A stretch of DNA of 64,000 bases. Origin: JAHIKV01 sp963733145. GTDB taxonomy: Bacteria; Planctomycetota; Planctomycetia; Pirellulales; Thermoguttaceae. Below are positions 28,717 through 36,296 of this stretch, piece by piece (position 1 is the stretch's first letter; each line of letters starts with the position of its first letter). The notes under the pieces are model-generated. The model made no database searches. It saw only the letters and a program-made list of their open reading frames with translations, and was not told the origin of the DNA. The translations under genes were made by a program, and so were the position numbers. The DNA lies in the NCBI GenBank assembly GCA_963733145.1, contig CAVTCJ010000001.1, positions 248,001-312,000 on the forward strand. The letters run 5' to 3'.

Positions 28717-29019
28717 CTACCCTGGCAGATTCCCGTAAGCCGCAAGCTGGGCCTGAGCCAATTGCTCGGCTACGGGATCGGCCACTCCCTGGATCGACCG
28801 GTTCCAATTGAGGACGTTTCCTTCCTTGTTGGAAAGGGAAGCTGCGTTCGGTCCCAGCCCTTCCCATTTGGCAATCTCCTCTTCGATTGCTTGCAATTGG
28901 TCTTCGGTTGTCGCTTTTTTCAGCCGGGCCGTTAGGCATCTCTCGGCGAATACAGGGATTACGCGGCCGGAGGTCAACAACTCAGTGACCCTGCTGGAGA
29001 GGGATGTTTTGTCTAACAT
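28717..29019 (-). CDS. Small hypothetical protein
   Basis: A 100-residue soluble protein starting at ATG 29019 after GGAG. It has a basic helical first half (SSRVTELLTSGRVIPVFAER, CLTARLKKATTEDQLQAIEE) and a low-complexity end (VAEQLAQAQLAAYGNLPG). The spacing and helical content fit the minor structural or scaffold-type genes found in phage-like elements, but no family is recognised. Confidence 0.5.
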   Translation of the reverse strand: MLDKTSLSSRVTELLTSGRVIPVFAERCLTARLKKATTEDQLQAIEEEIAKWEGLGPNAASLSNKEGNVLNWNRSIQGVADPVAEQLAQAQLAAYGNLPG

Positions 29020-29195
29020 GGGATGACTCCAAAAAAGGGGCGGATTCGTAAAACACGACAGCAAGGAACGTATCCCGGCCTTACGGAGGCGGAATTATTG
29101 TCCCTGTTTTCCGGGGTTTTTGCGTTTCAGGTGCAGGGTTTTCCGATATGTCTCCCGAGGAACATTGCACCAAAATCGCACCAAAATCGCCGCAT

Positions 29196-29612
29196 TTATT
29201 CTGGCCTCTCCAGTTGACGCAGTTCGGACCTGGCTTTTTGCAGTTGGTTTGATCGGAGTTGCCGTTCATAAATAAAACCCTGGTATGCGGCAGCGGCGAC
29301 TTCGGCCGCTTCTGCCGCCTTGTCACGGGCCTTCTTCGCCTTTTGCAACTCCTCGCCTGTTTTCCGCATGGTGTTGACGCACGCCTCGTCCTCTCTCTCA
29401 AGTCGGGAGACTTCTCCGCGAAGCTCGGTTATCCGCCTCGTGCGTTCGACCTCTCGCTCGAATTGCTCTGCGGTACGGCCGCACTCGCGGAGGATCGTCG
29501 CGGCCTCCTGGGGATCGACGGATTCTTCCCTGGCGACTTTCGTGACCAGTTCCAGGTAACGGGCCTCTACCGCAGCTTGTTGTTGTTTGAGTTCATCACA
29601 TAAATTGGACAT
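29196..29612 (-). CDS. Coiled-coil protein
   Basis: A 138-residue, highly charged, almost wholly helical protein with heptad-like patterns (ELRGEVSRLEREDEACVNTM, GEELQKAKKARDKAAEAAEV). AAGGAG precedes the ATG at 29612. It overlaps the end of the prohead-protease-like gene, and in phages such a coiled coil next to the protease is often scaffold. That role here is inference from position only. Confidence 0.6.
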   Translation of the reverse strand: MSNLCDELKQQQAAVEARYLELVTKVAREESVDPQEAATILRECGRTAEQFEREVERTRRITELRGEVSRLEREDEACVNTMRKTGEELQKAKKARDKAAEAAEVAAAAYQGFIYERQLRSNQLQKARSELRQLERPE

Positions 29613-30300
29613 TGGTATGGCTCCTTGTCAGATACAAAGTGGTCGTGAAGGCGGTTCCTTTGGACAGATCGCAAGATTGTCCGGCATGGTTTCCGGGCAT
29701 ACGGGGTTGGGGGCTTGATCGGAAGCAATCGCCGGAACCAACCCCAGCCGGGCAAGCTCCTGTTTCACTTCCTCGTTCGATGGATAGTTCGGCGGTAAAA
29801 TCATTGTGGTGCCTTGTGTTCTCCGCGTGGGGTTGGTCACTCGTTGGAAGTTTTTCTTGGTTGTTTCTGACCGGCCGCGTGACAAGAGCAACGTGGTGGA
29901 TTGCTTCCTTCCAATAGACGCCTCTTCCAGATTTGTAATTGTTGATATAGGGGGAGACTTCGCGGATCGTTTTGCCGATCCTGCTGGCATCTTCCGGGAG
30001 GGGAATATCCACTTCGCCGTAGAGAGCTTGACGTTCCTCATCGAACCACATCCGCTCCCACCACCCGGCGTTGGACCTGGAATCAAAAACACTGAGAAGG
30101 GGATCGTCGGGACCGATGGCCTTCCCCTCTTCATAATGATCGTAGGGAGCGGGGATGAGTATTCCAGCGGCCCGCATTTCGTAGTAGGTGGCGACAAGCC
30201 GCTTGATTCTCGCCACGTCCACAACGTCTTCATAGTTACTGCCGTCAAGCGTAGTAACGGTGTAGGTGCCAGGAGTGATTATTTCCTTGTAAAATCTCAC
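29596..30300 (-). CDS. Prohead-protease-like protein (Mu gpI/DUF2213 type)
   Basis: About 234 residues from a GTG at 30300 preceded by AAGGAG and overlapping the upstream stop (GTGA). The first 150 residues resemble phage prohead proteases or scaffold-proteases: YYEMRAAGILIPAPYDHYEE, WWERMWFDEERQALYGEVDI, KTIREVSPYINNYKSGRGVY, WKEAIHHVALVTRPV. The last part (PHAENTRHHNDF...) looks unlike protein; another frame at 29628-29804 reads better (MILPPNYPSNEEVKQELARL), so either a second short gene or an indel near 29830 is present. No capsid gene accompanies it, so it may act on a helper's capsid. Confidence 0.6.
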   Translation of the reverse strand: MRFYKEIITPGTYTVTTLDGSNYEDVVDVARIKRLVATYYEMRAAGILIPAPYDHYEEGKAIGPDDPLLSVFDSRSNAGWWERMWFDEERQALYGEVDIPLPEDASRIGKTIREVSPYINNYKSGRGVYWKEAIHHVALVTRPVRNNQEKLPTSDQPHAENTRHHNDFTAELSIERGSETGACPAGVGSGDCFRSSPQPRMPGNHAGQSCDLSKGTAFTTTLYLTRSHTNVQFM

Positions 30301-30605
30301 TGCTTCGCTCCTTGGTTGTTCGAGGGTATCAGAGGTTCGTCTTTTGGAATGAAAAGCCCCTGCCGGGCAGACGCTTGGCCTCTGGTGACGTTCCACACGC
30401 GGGCGAGGAAGTCCAGTAAATCCCCGGATGCGCGGCAGGCGACGCACCACCATCGTTCGGTCCACACGTTCATGGTGAGGGAGGCATTGGATCGGCAGAA
30501 CGGACACGTCCACCACATACCGAAACGATCCGACCTTCGTTGGGGAGGACCACAACGATTCCGCAGAATGTCGAGCAATCGTGTGCGTTTGCTTGTCATT
30601 GCCAT
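30297..30605 (-). CDS. CHC2-like primase zinc-finger protein
   Basis: A 102-residue protein with one zinc-finger unit of the DNA-primase CHC2 kind: CPFCRSNASLTMNV, then WWCVACRASGDLLDFL, the usual Cys pairs and the GD(L)xDF helix. The N-terminus is basic (MTSKRTRLLDILRNRCGPP). It lies between the replication ATPase gene and the protease-like gene, with its TGA overlapping the next GTG. It probably supplies the template-binding finger that the TOPRIM protein lacks. Confidence 0.75.
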   Translation of the reverse strand: MAMTSKRTRLLDILRNRCGPPQRRSDRFGMWWTCPFCRSNASLTMNVWTERWWCVACRASGDLLDFLARVWNVTRGQASARQGLFIPKDEPLIPSNNQGAKQ

Positions 30606-30643
30606 TGAACACTTCCCTCACGGTATGGTCCATCACGGAAATA

Positions 30644-32629
30644 CTAAATGTCGGCCCCGGTATACCGTTTTATCTCGTCCATCACTTTTCTGTGTTCCAC
30701 TACTAGGTGGTAGGACAGCACTTCGACAGTGTTTCCTCGGTTTGTCGTTTTTGTGTTTATCTTTGTTTCCACCAACCCCAGCAGTTCCATATCCTGAATT
30801 GCCAACTTGACAGTTGCCTTCGGCAGCCTTAGCTGTTTTGCGAGGTCATCAGCCGCTATCCCGTCTTTGACGTTGTGCAATGCTCTCAGGATGCAGCGAC
30901 GTTTCGAGGGAAGGCAGTCGAAAGCAACTCGCTGAGCGATTGAGAACTCATGCGGCCCAATGCTCCTGCGGCGGTGAATCATGGCGACGCCCTGCATCAG
31001 TCGCAATAATTGTTTACCAACGCGACCGCCGACCTCGGGGAGTGGAATGGCTGTAATCTCCTTCGTATATCCGTTGCGAGGCACTTCTGTACGGGCGACG
31101 GCAAGAAGATTACTTAGACCAACAAGAAGGCCGTGTGCCCTCCGGCAGAGTTTCGGCGGGCGTTTCGATGCCCCGGCAAGGACTCCTTGGGCGGCTTCCG
31201 CCAGTTCATGGCGGATATTTGGTTCCTGATTCGCGTTTTGCAATGCCCGCTCAATCTTGTCCGTCAACTTGCCGGGCTTCGGTTGGAACCTCAAAAACCG
31301 CTCTCCAAGTGGTTGCATTGCTGCCGAGTGTTGCTCGATTACAGGAGTGCATCCGGCGAGTAGTGCGAAAATCGAGCGATATTCTTTTATTCCACCTACG
31401 CCGAAGGCCCGAGCAGATTGTCCATCGTATGCGTCTCTCAATTGACCGAGTAGCTCCATTCTACGGTCACTGTTGGCCGTGAGAATTGGAGTGAGGTCTT
31501 TGATGACTAACAACTTCCCATTGAGCTTCGGCAGCAAACTTTGATCTGCGTGGGTTTCGTCCTCAAACCCGGAGATAAGCGAAGAGGTAGTAAGGGTCGA
31601 AATGAAAATGGCCTCCGGGTGGTCGAGAAGTACACGGAGGTATTCTGTTTTCCCCGAGCCGCTTGCGTCCACTACAATCATCCAGAGCGGGTCGCCTGGC
31701 AGGTGAATCGTGGCTGCTACTCCCAAGACGACTTCTAACAAGGTGGGGTCGCTGATGTGCAAATGCTTCCGAAATACTTTCATGGCTTGTTCGATCGTTC
31801 GGGGACGAACATTTTTACACGGTATACCCCCATCCCCGACATTTAGTATTTCCGTTCCAGAGGGTTTTGGGATCACTTGCATCGGGTCCACTGACTTTTT
31901 AAGGAGTGTTCGCAATTCACGGGTCGAGTGAGTGATTAGATAATCGTCCAGTCCCACCTTCGTTCCGTTGGGTCCGGGCGGCAAGCGGATACAACGAACA
32001 GTGGCACCATTGGCGGAAAGTGCCTTTGCCAACTCTTGCTCGGCGTGTTGAATGTCGGGTTTCTCGGCTAGGTCCGAATCGAAAGCGATATAGATTTTCC
32101 GGCCTTCCATCGGAATCGACGCGAGATCGTCGATCAATTTTCGCTTGCCCCGTGGCTTTCCGTTCTCATTTCGGTCGCGGCGTTTTTGCCAAGCCCACAC
32201 GCCACTGACGGCCACGCACTTGAGTCCGGCTTGATCCGCAGCAAGTGCCTTCTTTTCGCCCTCAGTGATGAGTAGGGAAATAGTTGAATCGGCTAGGGCG
32301 GCAACGGTTCCCGGTGGAACGTAGAGACGAGGCGGTTGTTCAGAGGGGGCCTCGTATTTTACTTGCTTTCCCTCCCCATCGCGTCGCGGATTATCCGGTC
32401 GGAGCCTTGCGTATCCGTTCATCCGACCGGTTGAGTCGGGATATGGGAAGACTAATGCAGCACCCTTGAAACCAGGTGTCCTGCCGAGAAGTTCTCGGAG
32501 TGTATCTGGCCTGCTTTCAGAATAAAGACCTGCCCGTAAAGCAGTGGAGACCTTAATACCGCTGCGAAACAGTTCACTTCGATGGTGGGACCGGAGGTCG
32601 CCAGGACGGGCTTTGCGTTTGGATGTCAT
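30644..32629 (-). CDS. TOPRIM/DUF3854-ATPase replication protein
   Basis: A 661-residue protein. Residues about 100-240 form a TOPRIM-like DUF3854 domain: SLLITEGEKKALAADQAGLK (catalytic Glu), IYIAFDSDLAEKPD and KVGLDDYLI. Residues about 310-500 are a P-loop ATPase with Walker A VVDASGSGKTEYL, Walker B-like KLLVIKDLT and LRDAYDGQSARAF. The last 90 residues hold a winged helix (RRCILRALHNVKDGIAADDL, AKQLRLPKATVKLAIQDMEL). The order primase-like, helicase-like, winged helix is typical of P4-alpha-like and satellite replication proteins. Its start overlaps the upstream stop by four bases. Confidence 0.78.
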   Translation of the reverse strand: MTSKRKARPGDLRSHHRSELFRSGIKVSTALRAGLYSESRPDTLRELLGRTPGFKGAALVFPYPDSTGRMNGYARLRPDNPRRDGEGKQVKYEAPSEQPPRLYVPPGTVAALADSTISLLITEGEKKALAADQAGLKCVAVSGVWAWQKRRDRNENGKPRGKRKLIDDLASIPMEGRKIYIAFDSDLAEKPDIQHAEQELAKALSANGATVRCIRLPPGPNGTKVGLDDYLITHSTRELRTLLKKSVDPMQVIPKPSGTEILNVGDGGIPCKNVRPRTIEQAMKVFRKHLHISDPTLLEVVLGVAATIHLPGDPLWMIVVDASGSGKTEYLRVLLDHPEAIFISTLTTSSLISGFEDETHADQSLLPKLNGKLLVIKDLTPILTANSDRRMELLGQLRDAYDGQSARAFGVGGIKEYRSIFALLAGCTPVIEQHSAAMQPLGERFLRFQPKPGKLTDKIERALQNANQEPNIRHELAEAAQGVLAGASKRPPKLCRRAHGLLVGLSNLLAVARTEVPRNGYTKEITAIPLPEVGGRVGKQLLRLMQGVAMIHRRRSIGPHEFSIAQRVAFDCLPSKRRCILRALHNVKDGIAADDLAKQLRLPKATVKLAIQDMELLGLVETKINTKTTNRGNTVEVLSYHLVVEHRKVMDEIKRYTGADI

Positions 32630-32865
32630 ACCCCATACTCCCTGACCGCTGCGGCGGCATTACTTGTGGCGTTAGCCGCACGCTCTATGCGACCAAGAAT
32701 GAGTCTCCAACAAACTCTGGGCATCACATCGCCGCGAAAATCAAGCTCGTGAAAGTCGGCAAGCGCTATCTCGATTCGTTCGCGGGCTTCTTCCAATAAT
32801 CCATAAATGGTATCGGGCAACGGCTCGGATTTGCACTCTGTCAATTTTTTTGATAGAGTACACAT
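32626..32865 (-). CDS. Small helical protein of the replication operon
   Basis: A 79-residue protein from ATG 32865 after GGAG (MCTLSKKLTECKSEPLPDTI). It is mostly helical (YGLLEEARERIEIALADFHE, RIERAANATSNAAAAVREYG). Its TGA overlaps the ATG of the replication protein (ATGA), so the two are translationally coupled. No family is recognised. Confidence 0.6.
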   Translation of the reverse strand: MCTLSKKLTECKSEPLPDTIYGLLEEARERIEIALADFHELDFRGDVMPRVCWRLILGRIERAANATSNAAAAVREYGV

Positions 32866-32944
32866 TGTAAACTCCAATCGCCCCAGGTTGTTGTCCTCTT
32901 GTCGGCGACGGCCTGGGGCTTTTTCGTCACCGACTAATCCATCG

Positions 32945-33241
32945 TTACATTCCATCACTCGTTAGCACTTCACGGGCTTGTCGGCGTTGCTTGTCTCGGC
33001 GTCGCGCACGCCTTGCTGGTGACTCGGCTTTGATGTCATGGCCGGGTTCGGATCGCCGTTTGATGAACTCACGCACTTGTTCGGCAGTAACATAGCGACG
33101 CCCTCCGATGACGGTAGTTTCAAGCCGGACGCCTGCAATTCCTTTGAGCCAACGGTAAATTGTGTTGAGAGTCGGTTCACCCGGCAGTAACGCAGGCAAC
33201 CGGCGAATCGGAATCAATTTGTCCGTTACAATTTTGTTCAT
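32945..33241 (-). CDS. DUF1580-like DNA-binding regulator / excisionase candidate
   Basis: A 98-residue protein with a winged helix of the DUF1580/MerR-excisionase kind: LIPIRRLPALLPGEPTLNTI, YRWLKGIAGVRLETTVIGGR, RYVTAEQVREFIKRRS. The end is Arg-rich. GAGGAA precedes the ATG at 33241. As first gene of the minus-strand operon next to the right end, it is a good candidate for the excision factor or main repressor. Confidence 0.78.
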   Translation of the reverse strand: MNKIVTDKLIPIRRLPALLPGEPTLNTIYRWLKGIAGVRLETTVIGGRRYVTAEQVREFIKRRSEPGHDIKAESPARRARRRDKQRRQAREVLTSDGM

Positions 33242-33665
33242 TTTTTCCTCTTTTCCTCGGGGGTTTTAGAGTCCACGTGTCATTCCAATACCGATACATT
33301 GTCCACAATGTCGATGATCCCTCATAACGTCAGTCTCATGTCGATCTCATCAAAAACACCCCACCAACGGGTTGTTGCATCCAAACGTCGTATACGCAAC
33401 GTTGACGGCCGATTTCGGGATGTGTGTTTGGGCCAAACCGACCCAACGAAACGCAATGGCGGGAGTTGTGGGCGATGTGATCGCAACCCCCGGTTTCACC
33501 CGTCGGTACAACACCGTTTTTCGATGCCTGACCACCCGGTATTGACGTGATTACCGCGTACCGGTTTGATAATTGTCGTTATACCCCACGCATGGTGGTG
33601 TATGGCCCGTATTTCCCGTGTATCACGGGGGTATATTGCCACACAAAACCCCTCTTTGGTGGTGT
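33242..33665. promoter_or_regulatory. Non-coding right end of the element
   Basis: No convincing gene. This AT-richer stretch lies between the first gene of the replication operon and the right att core. It must contain the operon promoter and probably recombinase arm sites, but I could not assign individual sites. Confidence 0.45.
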
Positions 33666-33689
33666 TAGTCGGGCAGGGTGACAATGCGG
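33666..33689. other. attR-like core repeat
   Basis: TAGTCGGGCA-N5-ACAATGCGG, the partner of 25608-25631. In the reading frame of the interrupted gene both cores encode the same RIVTLPD; the differences fall in silent codon positions. The TAA that ends the 5' fragment follows directly. Confidence 0.8.
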
Positions 33690-34081
33690 CTGATCCGCCA
33701 GTGGTTCTTTCGCCCGATCAGGTTCAGCGTGGCGCAGAAGGCCACCGGCTCGCCGCGCCACAGGGCCAGAAAACAGCGGGCGAACGGGGCCAACGCGCCG
33801 CTCAAATAGTGATGCTTCGCAAACAGCCGCCACGCACTGCGCCGGCAACGAAAGATTTCAAGCTCGATCGGCGGTCGCCGAAGACGCCTCCGGGAAAATT
33901 GGGCCGCGGCCATGTCGATCACCCAGTCCGGCGCGAGCCACTCGGTGACGTCGTAGTGGCAAGTGACGGCGACGAAGCGGCGGCCGATCCAGCCCGCGCG
34001 GATGCCCTTCGCGATCGCCGCCGAGACGACCCGCGCGACGTTCCGATCGACAACCGAAGTGAACTCGTCGAAGACGACGAT

Positions 34082-34160
34082 TGTAGGACAGGTTGTTAAC
34101 CTGTCCTGTGTGTTTTTTTGGGACAGGGTTTCTGAGGACAGGTTGACAACCTGTCCTACA
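34082..34160. repeat. Palindrome inside the COG2401 coding region
   Basis: GTAGGACAGGTTGTTAACCT faces GGTTGACAACCTGTCCTAC. It is 79 bases long as read and includes a run of seven T; one base fewer would keep the frame. A related shorter hairpin lies inside parB near 34985-35020. Confidence 0.8.
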
Positions 34161-34782
34161 TCGCCGCCCCGACAGCGCCCGGGCCAGGTCGCAGCGGAAC
34201 TGTTCGCCGCCGCTGAGGACGCGATAGGGCTTGATCCAACTCGGCGGCGAGGAGAAGCCCACGGCGGTCAACAGCCGCGTGATTTCCTTGATCGGCCGCG
34301 CGCCGAAGCCGTCGATCACGGCCCGATCGTCCGGCCACTGCCGCGGCCGATAGAGCCGCGCGCCGAACATCCGCCGGGCGATGGTGCTCTTGCCACTGCC
34401 CGAGGGCCCGACGATCAGGCCGATCTGCCAGGCCGATGGCGGCGAAGCGGAGGGCGGCGGGGGGACTGTCCCGCTTTTCGCGTCGGCGAAAAGGGGACTG
34501 TCCCCTTTGCCCGCGGTCGCGGAATCGAGACTATCGGCGGGAGTATTTCGCCTCTCGATGTCCGATGGACCGACCGCGCCGCTGCCGCCCTCCGCCCTCG
34601 CCGCTCCGCCCGCGGCCAACACCCAGTCGGGCACGTCGACGCCGAACTGTTGCAACGCGCGCTCGGTGGGTGGCACGTCGAACATCCCGCCGACCTGCCG
34701 GACGCGGAACGAATCGTAAACCGGGCAAGCTACTTCAACTTCGATTCTGGGCATGGGACAGGATAAGTGTATCGTTTGTGAA

Positions 34783-34849
34783 TGTTTAGCAGCCGCCGGA
34801 ACGGCGGCTTGCCTCGGATCTCGGGCCGTCGTGCCGACGGCCGCTAAAC
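34783..34849. repeat. Palindromic repeat, family E copy 2
   Basis: Same arms as 7615-7670, located between parB and the COG2401 gene. Confidence 0.8.
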
Positions 34850-34868
34850 GAACGTGTAACTACTTTCC

Positions 34869-35444
34869 TCACAACATCAACAGCCGGCACTCGTATCCTT
34901 CACTGCTCAAACGCTCGAAGACCTCCCGCTGCTGGTCCTCGTCGCGGCACTCGACGACGACCTGAAAGGCCTCGGGCACGTCTTGGTCCTGCAGGACAGG
35001 TTGGCAACCTGCCCCACAGTCGGCGTCCTCATCCGGCGCATTGTGCTCTGCCAACATCCCGTCGAGCATCGCCCGGACGGCGTCGCTATTGGTCTCGACG
35101 TCCGCCAGCAGATCGGCCAGCGCCGCGCCGTTCGTTTCGGCCATACCGGCCAGCGGATCGAGCACGGCCAGCAGCTTCTTCGCTTCCGCTTCGTCGAGGT
35201 CCAGGACCAGCACGGGCACGTCGGCCTCCGGCGTGGTCTCGGCGCGGAGGTGGCCGTCGATCAACTCGAGCGACCCGTCGGGCAACTCGCGGGCCAGCAA
35301 CGCGCCGGCGTAGCCGATCTCGGCCAGCACGCCCCGCAGCGCGTCCTGCTGCGCCGGCGGATGGCTCCGCCAGTTGTTCGGATGCGGCCGCAGCAGTCCG
35401 GCCTTAACGCGGCGAAAATCTTTGATTCGATCGCGGATTGTCAT
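34869..35444 (-). CDS. ParB-like nuclease/partition domain protein
   Basis: A 191-residue protein with a ParB N-terminal-type domain: LLRPHPNNWRSHPPAQQDAL, GVLAEIGYAGALLARELPDG, SLELIDGHLRAET (the GxLR-type CTP/ATP-binding or catalytic motif). A helical part follows (DLDEAEAKKLLAVLDPLAGM), then an acidic linker interrupted in frame by a short palindrome (CGAGCQPVLQDQD), then VVVECRDEDQQREVFERLSS. Such ParB-fold proteins often precede terminases in prophages, where they may act as nucleases. Start ATG 35444; the longer frame lacks homology. Confidence 0.8.
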   Translation of the reverse strand: MTIRDRIKDFRRVKAGLLRPHPNNWRSHPPAQQDALRGVLAEIGYAGALLARELPDGSLELIDGHLRAETTPEADVPVLVLDLDEAEAKKLLAVLDPLAGMAETNGAALADLLADVETNSDAVRAMLDGMLAEHNAPDEDADCGAGCQPVLQDQDVPEAFQVVVECRDEDQQREVFERLSSEGYECRLLML

Positions 35445-35452
35445 GTCGGTTC

Positions 35453-35749
35453 TCAGTGGTTGGATTTCACGATGGCGGTCGCCAGGGCGCCGGCCATGGC
35501 GGTCAACAAGACCCAGGCCCCGCGCAGGGCGAGGAGCATCATTCGCCGGCTGCGGCGGAGTTCGGCCACTTCGCCGATCAAGCCGGGACTCCGCTCCTTG
35601 TTGCCCGGCAGGCCGTAAACGTCGGCCAGCAAGCACTCCACGTCGGCGCGGCACGCTTCGCAACGCTGGATCAAGCGCTGCACGTCGACGTGGTACTCGT
35701 GCAACTCGTCGCGGAGCCGTTCGATAGATTGGTTTTCGCCGGTGGTCAT
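35453..35749 (-). CDS. Small protein with C-terminal membrane segment
   Basis: A 98-residue protein. The ATG at 35749 opens a charged helix (GENQSIERLRDELHEYHVDV) with Cys residues (RCEACRADVECLLADVYGL), and one hydrophobic segment follows at residues about 70-92 (MMLLALRGAWVLLTAMAGAL). Nine bases separate it from parB. Size, topology and phage context allow a lysis or regulatory role, but no family is recognised. Confidence 0.55.
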   Translation of the reverse strand: MTTGENQSIERLRDELHEYHVDVQRLIQRCEACRADVECLLADVYGLPGNKERSPGLIGEVAELRRSRRMMLLALRGAWVLLTAMAGALATAIVKSNH

Positions 35750-35799
35750 GGCAGGGGCCTGAATGGTCAGAGGCAGACAGTTCAGAAGTTGGTCACAGG

Positions 35800-36183
35800 T
35801 CAGCGAGCCGCTTGCGGTTTCGCTGCGCCCGTCTGTAGAATGGCGATCAGTTCCGCGGCCTTCGTGGCGTCGTTGGCGGCATAGAACGCGGCCACCTTTT
35901 TGGCGACCTCGCCCAGCCGGGCCACCATCGCCTCGTCGCTGCGGACGGCCTCGATCACCTCCTTGAGCTTCACGACCAGGCCCGAGTAGTCGCCGACGGC
36001 GTAGTCTTCGTAGACTTCGGCGAACCAATCGAGGCCCCATTGGTTCATGAGTTTCGCCAACTTGACGGCGTGCTTGCGGCGTTTCTCGCGGCGGTTGTAG
36101 AGCCACAGTCCGACCAAGGTCGCGGCCAACGCGCCGCCGGCCAGAATCACGTACTGCCAGATTACGGGGATTTCGTTGAACAT
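35800..36183 (-). CDS. Small membrane-anchored protein
   Basis: A 127-residue protein with a single N-terminal membrane segment (IWQYVILAGGALAATLVGLW, then LYNRREKRRK) and a helical cytosolic part (GLVVKLKEVIEAVRSDEAMV, AFYAANDATKAAELIAIL). The layout (one TM, then basic anchor, then helices) is holin-like or linker-like. It lies between the thioredoxin-trypsin gene and the next small membrane protein. Confidence 0.55.
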   Translation of the reverse strand: MFNEIPVIWQYVILAGGALAATLVGLWLYNRREKRRKHAVKLAKLMNQWGLDWFAEVYEDYAVGDYSGLVVKLKEVIEAVRSDEAMVARLGEVAKKVAAFYAANDATKAAELIAILQTGAAKPQAAR

Positions 36184-36191
36184 GGTTTTCT

Positions 36192-36270
36192 TCCTAGGGA
36201 TCAGGGATCAGGGGTCAGAGGTTAGGGGTCAGGGGAAAACGCCCCGCGACTGCGGTCGCGGGGGGGCTAC
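36192..36270. repeat. Short degenerate tandem repeat and GC hairpin
   Basis: GATCAGGGGTCAGAGGTTAG-type 9-mers are followed by GCCCCGCGACTGCGGTCGCG. The 9-mer type recurs at 52266-52454 and inside the EssC-like gene; the hairpin recurs at about 16125. Confidence 0.65.
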
Positions 36271-36296
36271 CGCTTGCGGTTTCGCAATCCACCGAT

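Larger units (their letters stand above)
25608..33689. mobile_element. Phage-satellite-like integrative element
   Basis: A unit of about 8.06 kb between imperfect 24-bp direct repeats, inserted in a GNAT-encoding reading frame. It is visibly AT-richer than the flanks. Contents: tyrosine recombinase and a planctomycete-type small-domain protein on plus; on minus a DUF1580-like regulator, small helical protein, TOPRIM/ATPase replication protein, CHC2-like zinc finger, prohead-protease-like protein, coiled-coil protein, a small protein and a superinfection-immunity-like membrane protein. It has integration and replication genes but no terminase, portal, major capsid or tail genes, which fits a satellite or PICI-like element. 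That label is inference from gene content. Confidence 0.8.
33665..34754 (-). pseudogene. 5' part of the interrupted ABC ATPase-GNAT (COG2401-type) gene
   Basis: The frame starts at 34754 (MPRIEVEVACPVYDSFRVRQ). An ABC-type ATPase follows: Walker A VGPSGSGKSTIARRMFG, signature LSGGEQFRCDLARALSG, then after a palindrome and in a second frame Walker B IVVFDEFTSVVDR and CHYDVTEWLAPDWVIDM. A linker and the first half of a GNAT domain follow (FRCRRSAWRLFAKHHYLSGA, FCATLNLIGRKNHWRISRIV), ending RIVTLPD-stop at the att core. The rest is at 25367-25631. COG2401 is a known fusion of these two domains. Two palindromes (34082-34160 and about 34460-34510) lie inside it. Confidence 0.78.
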
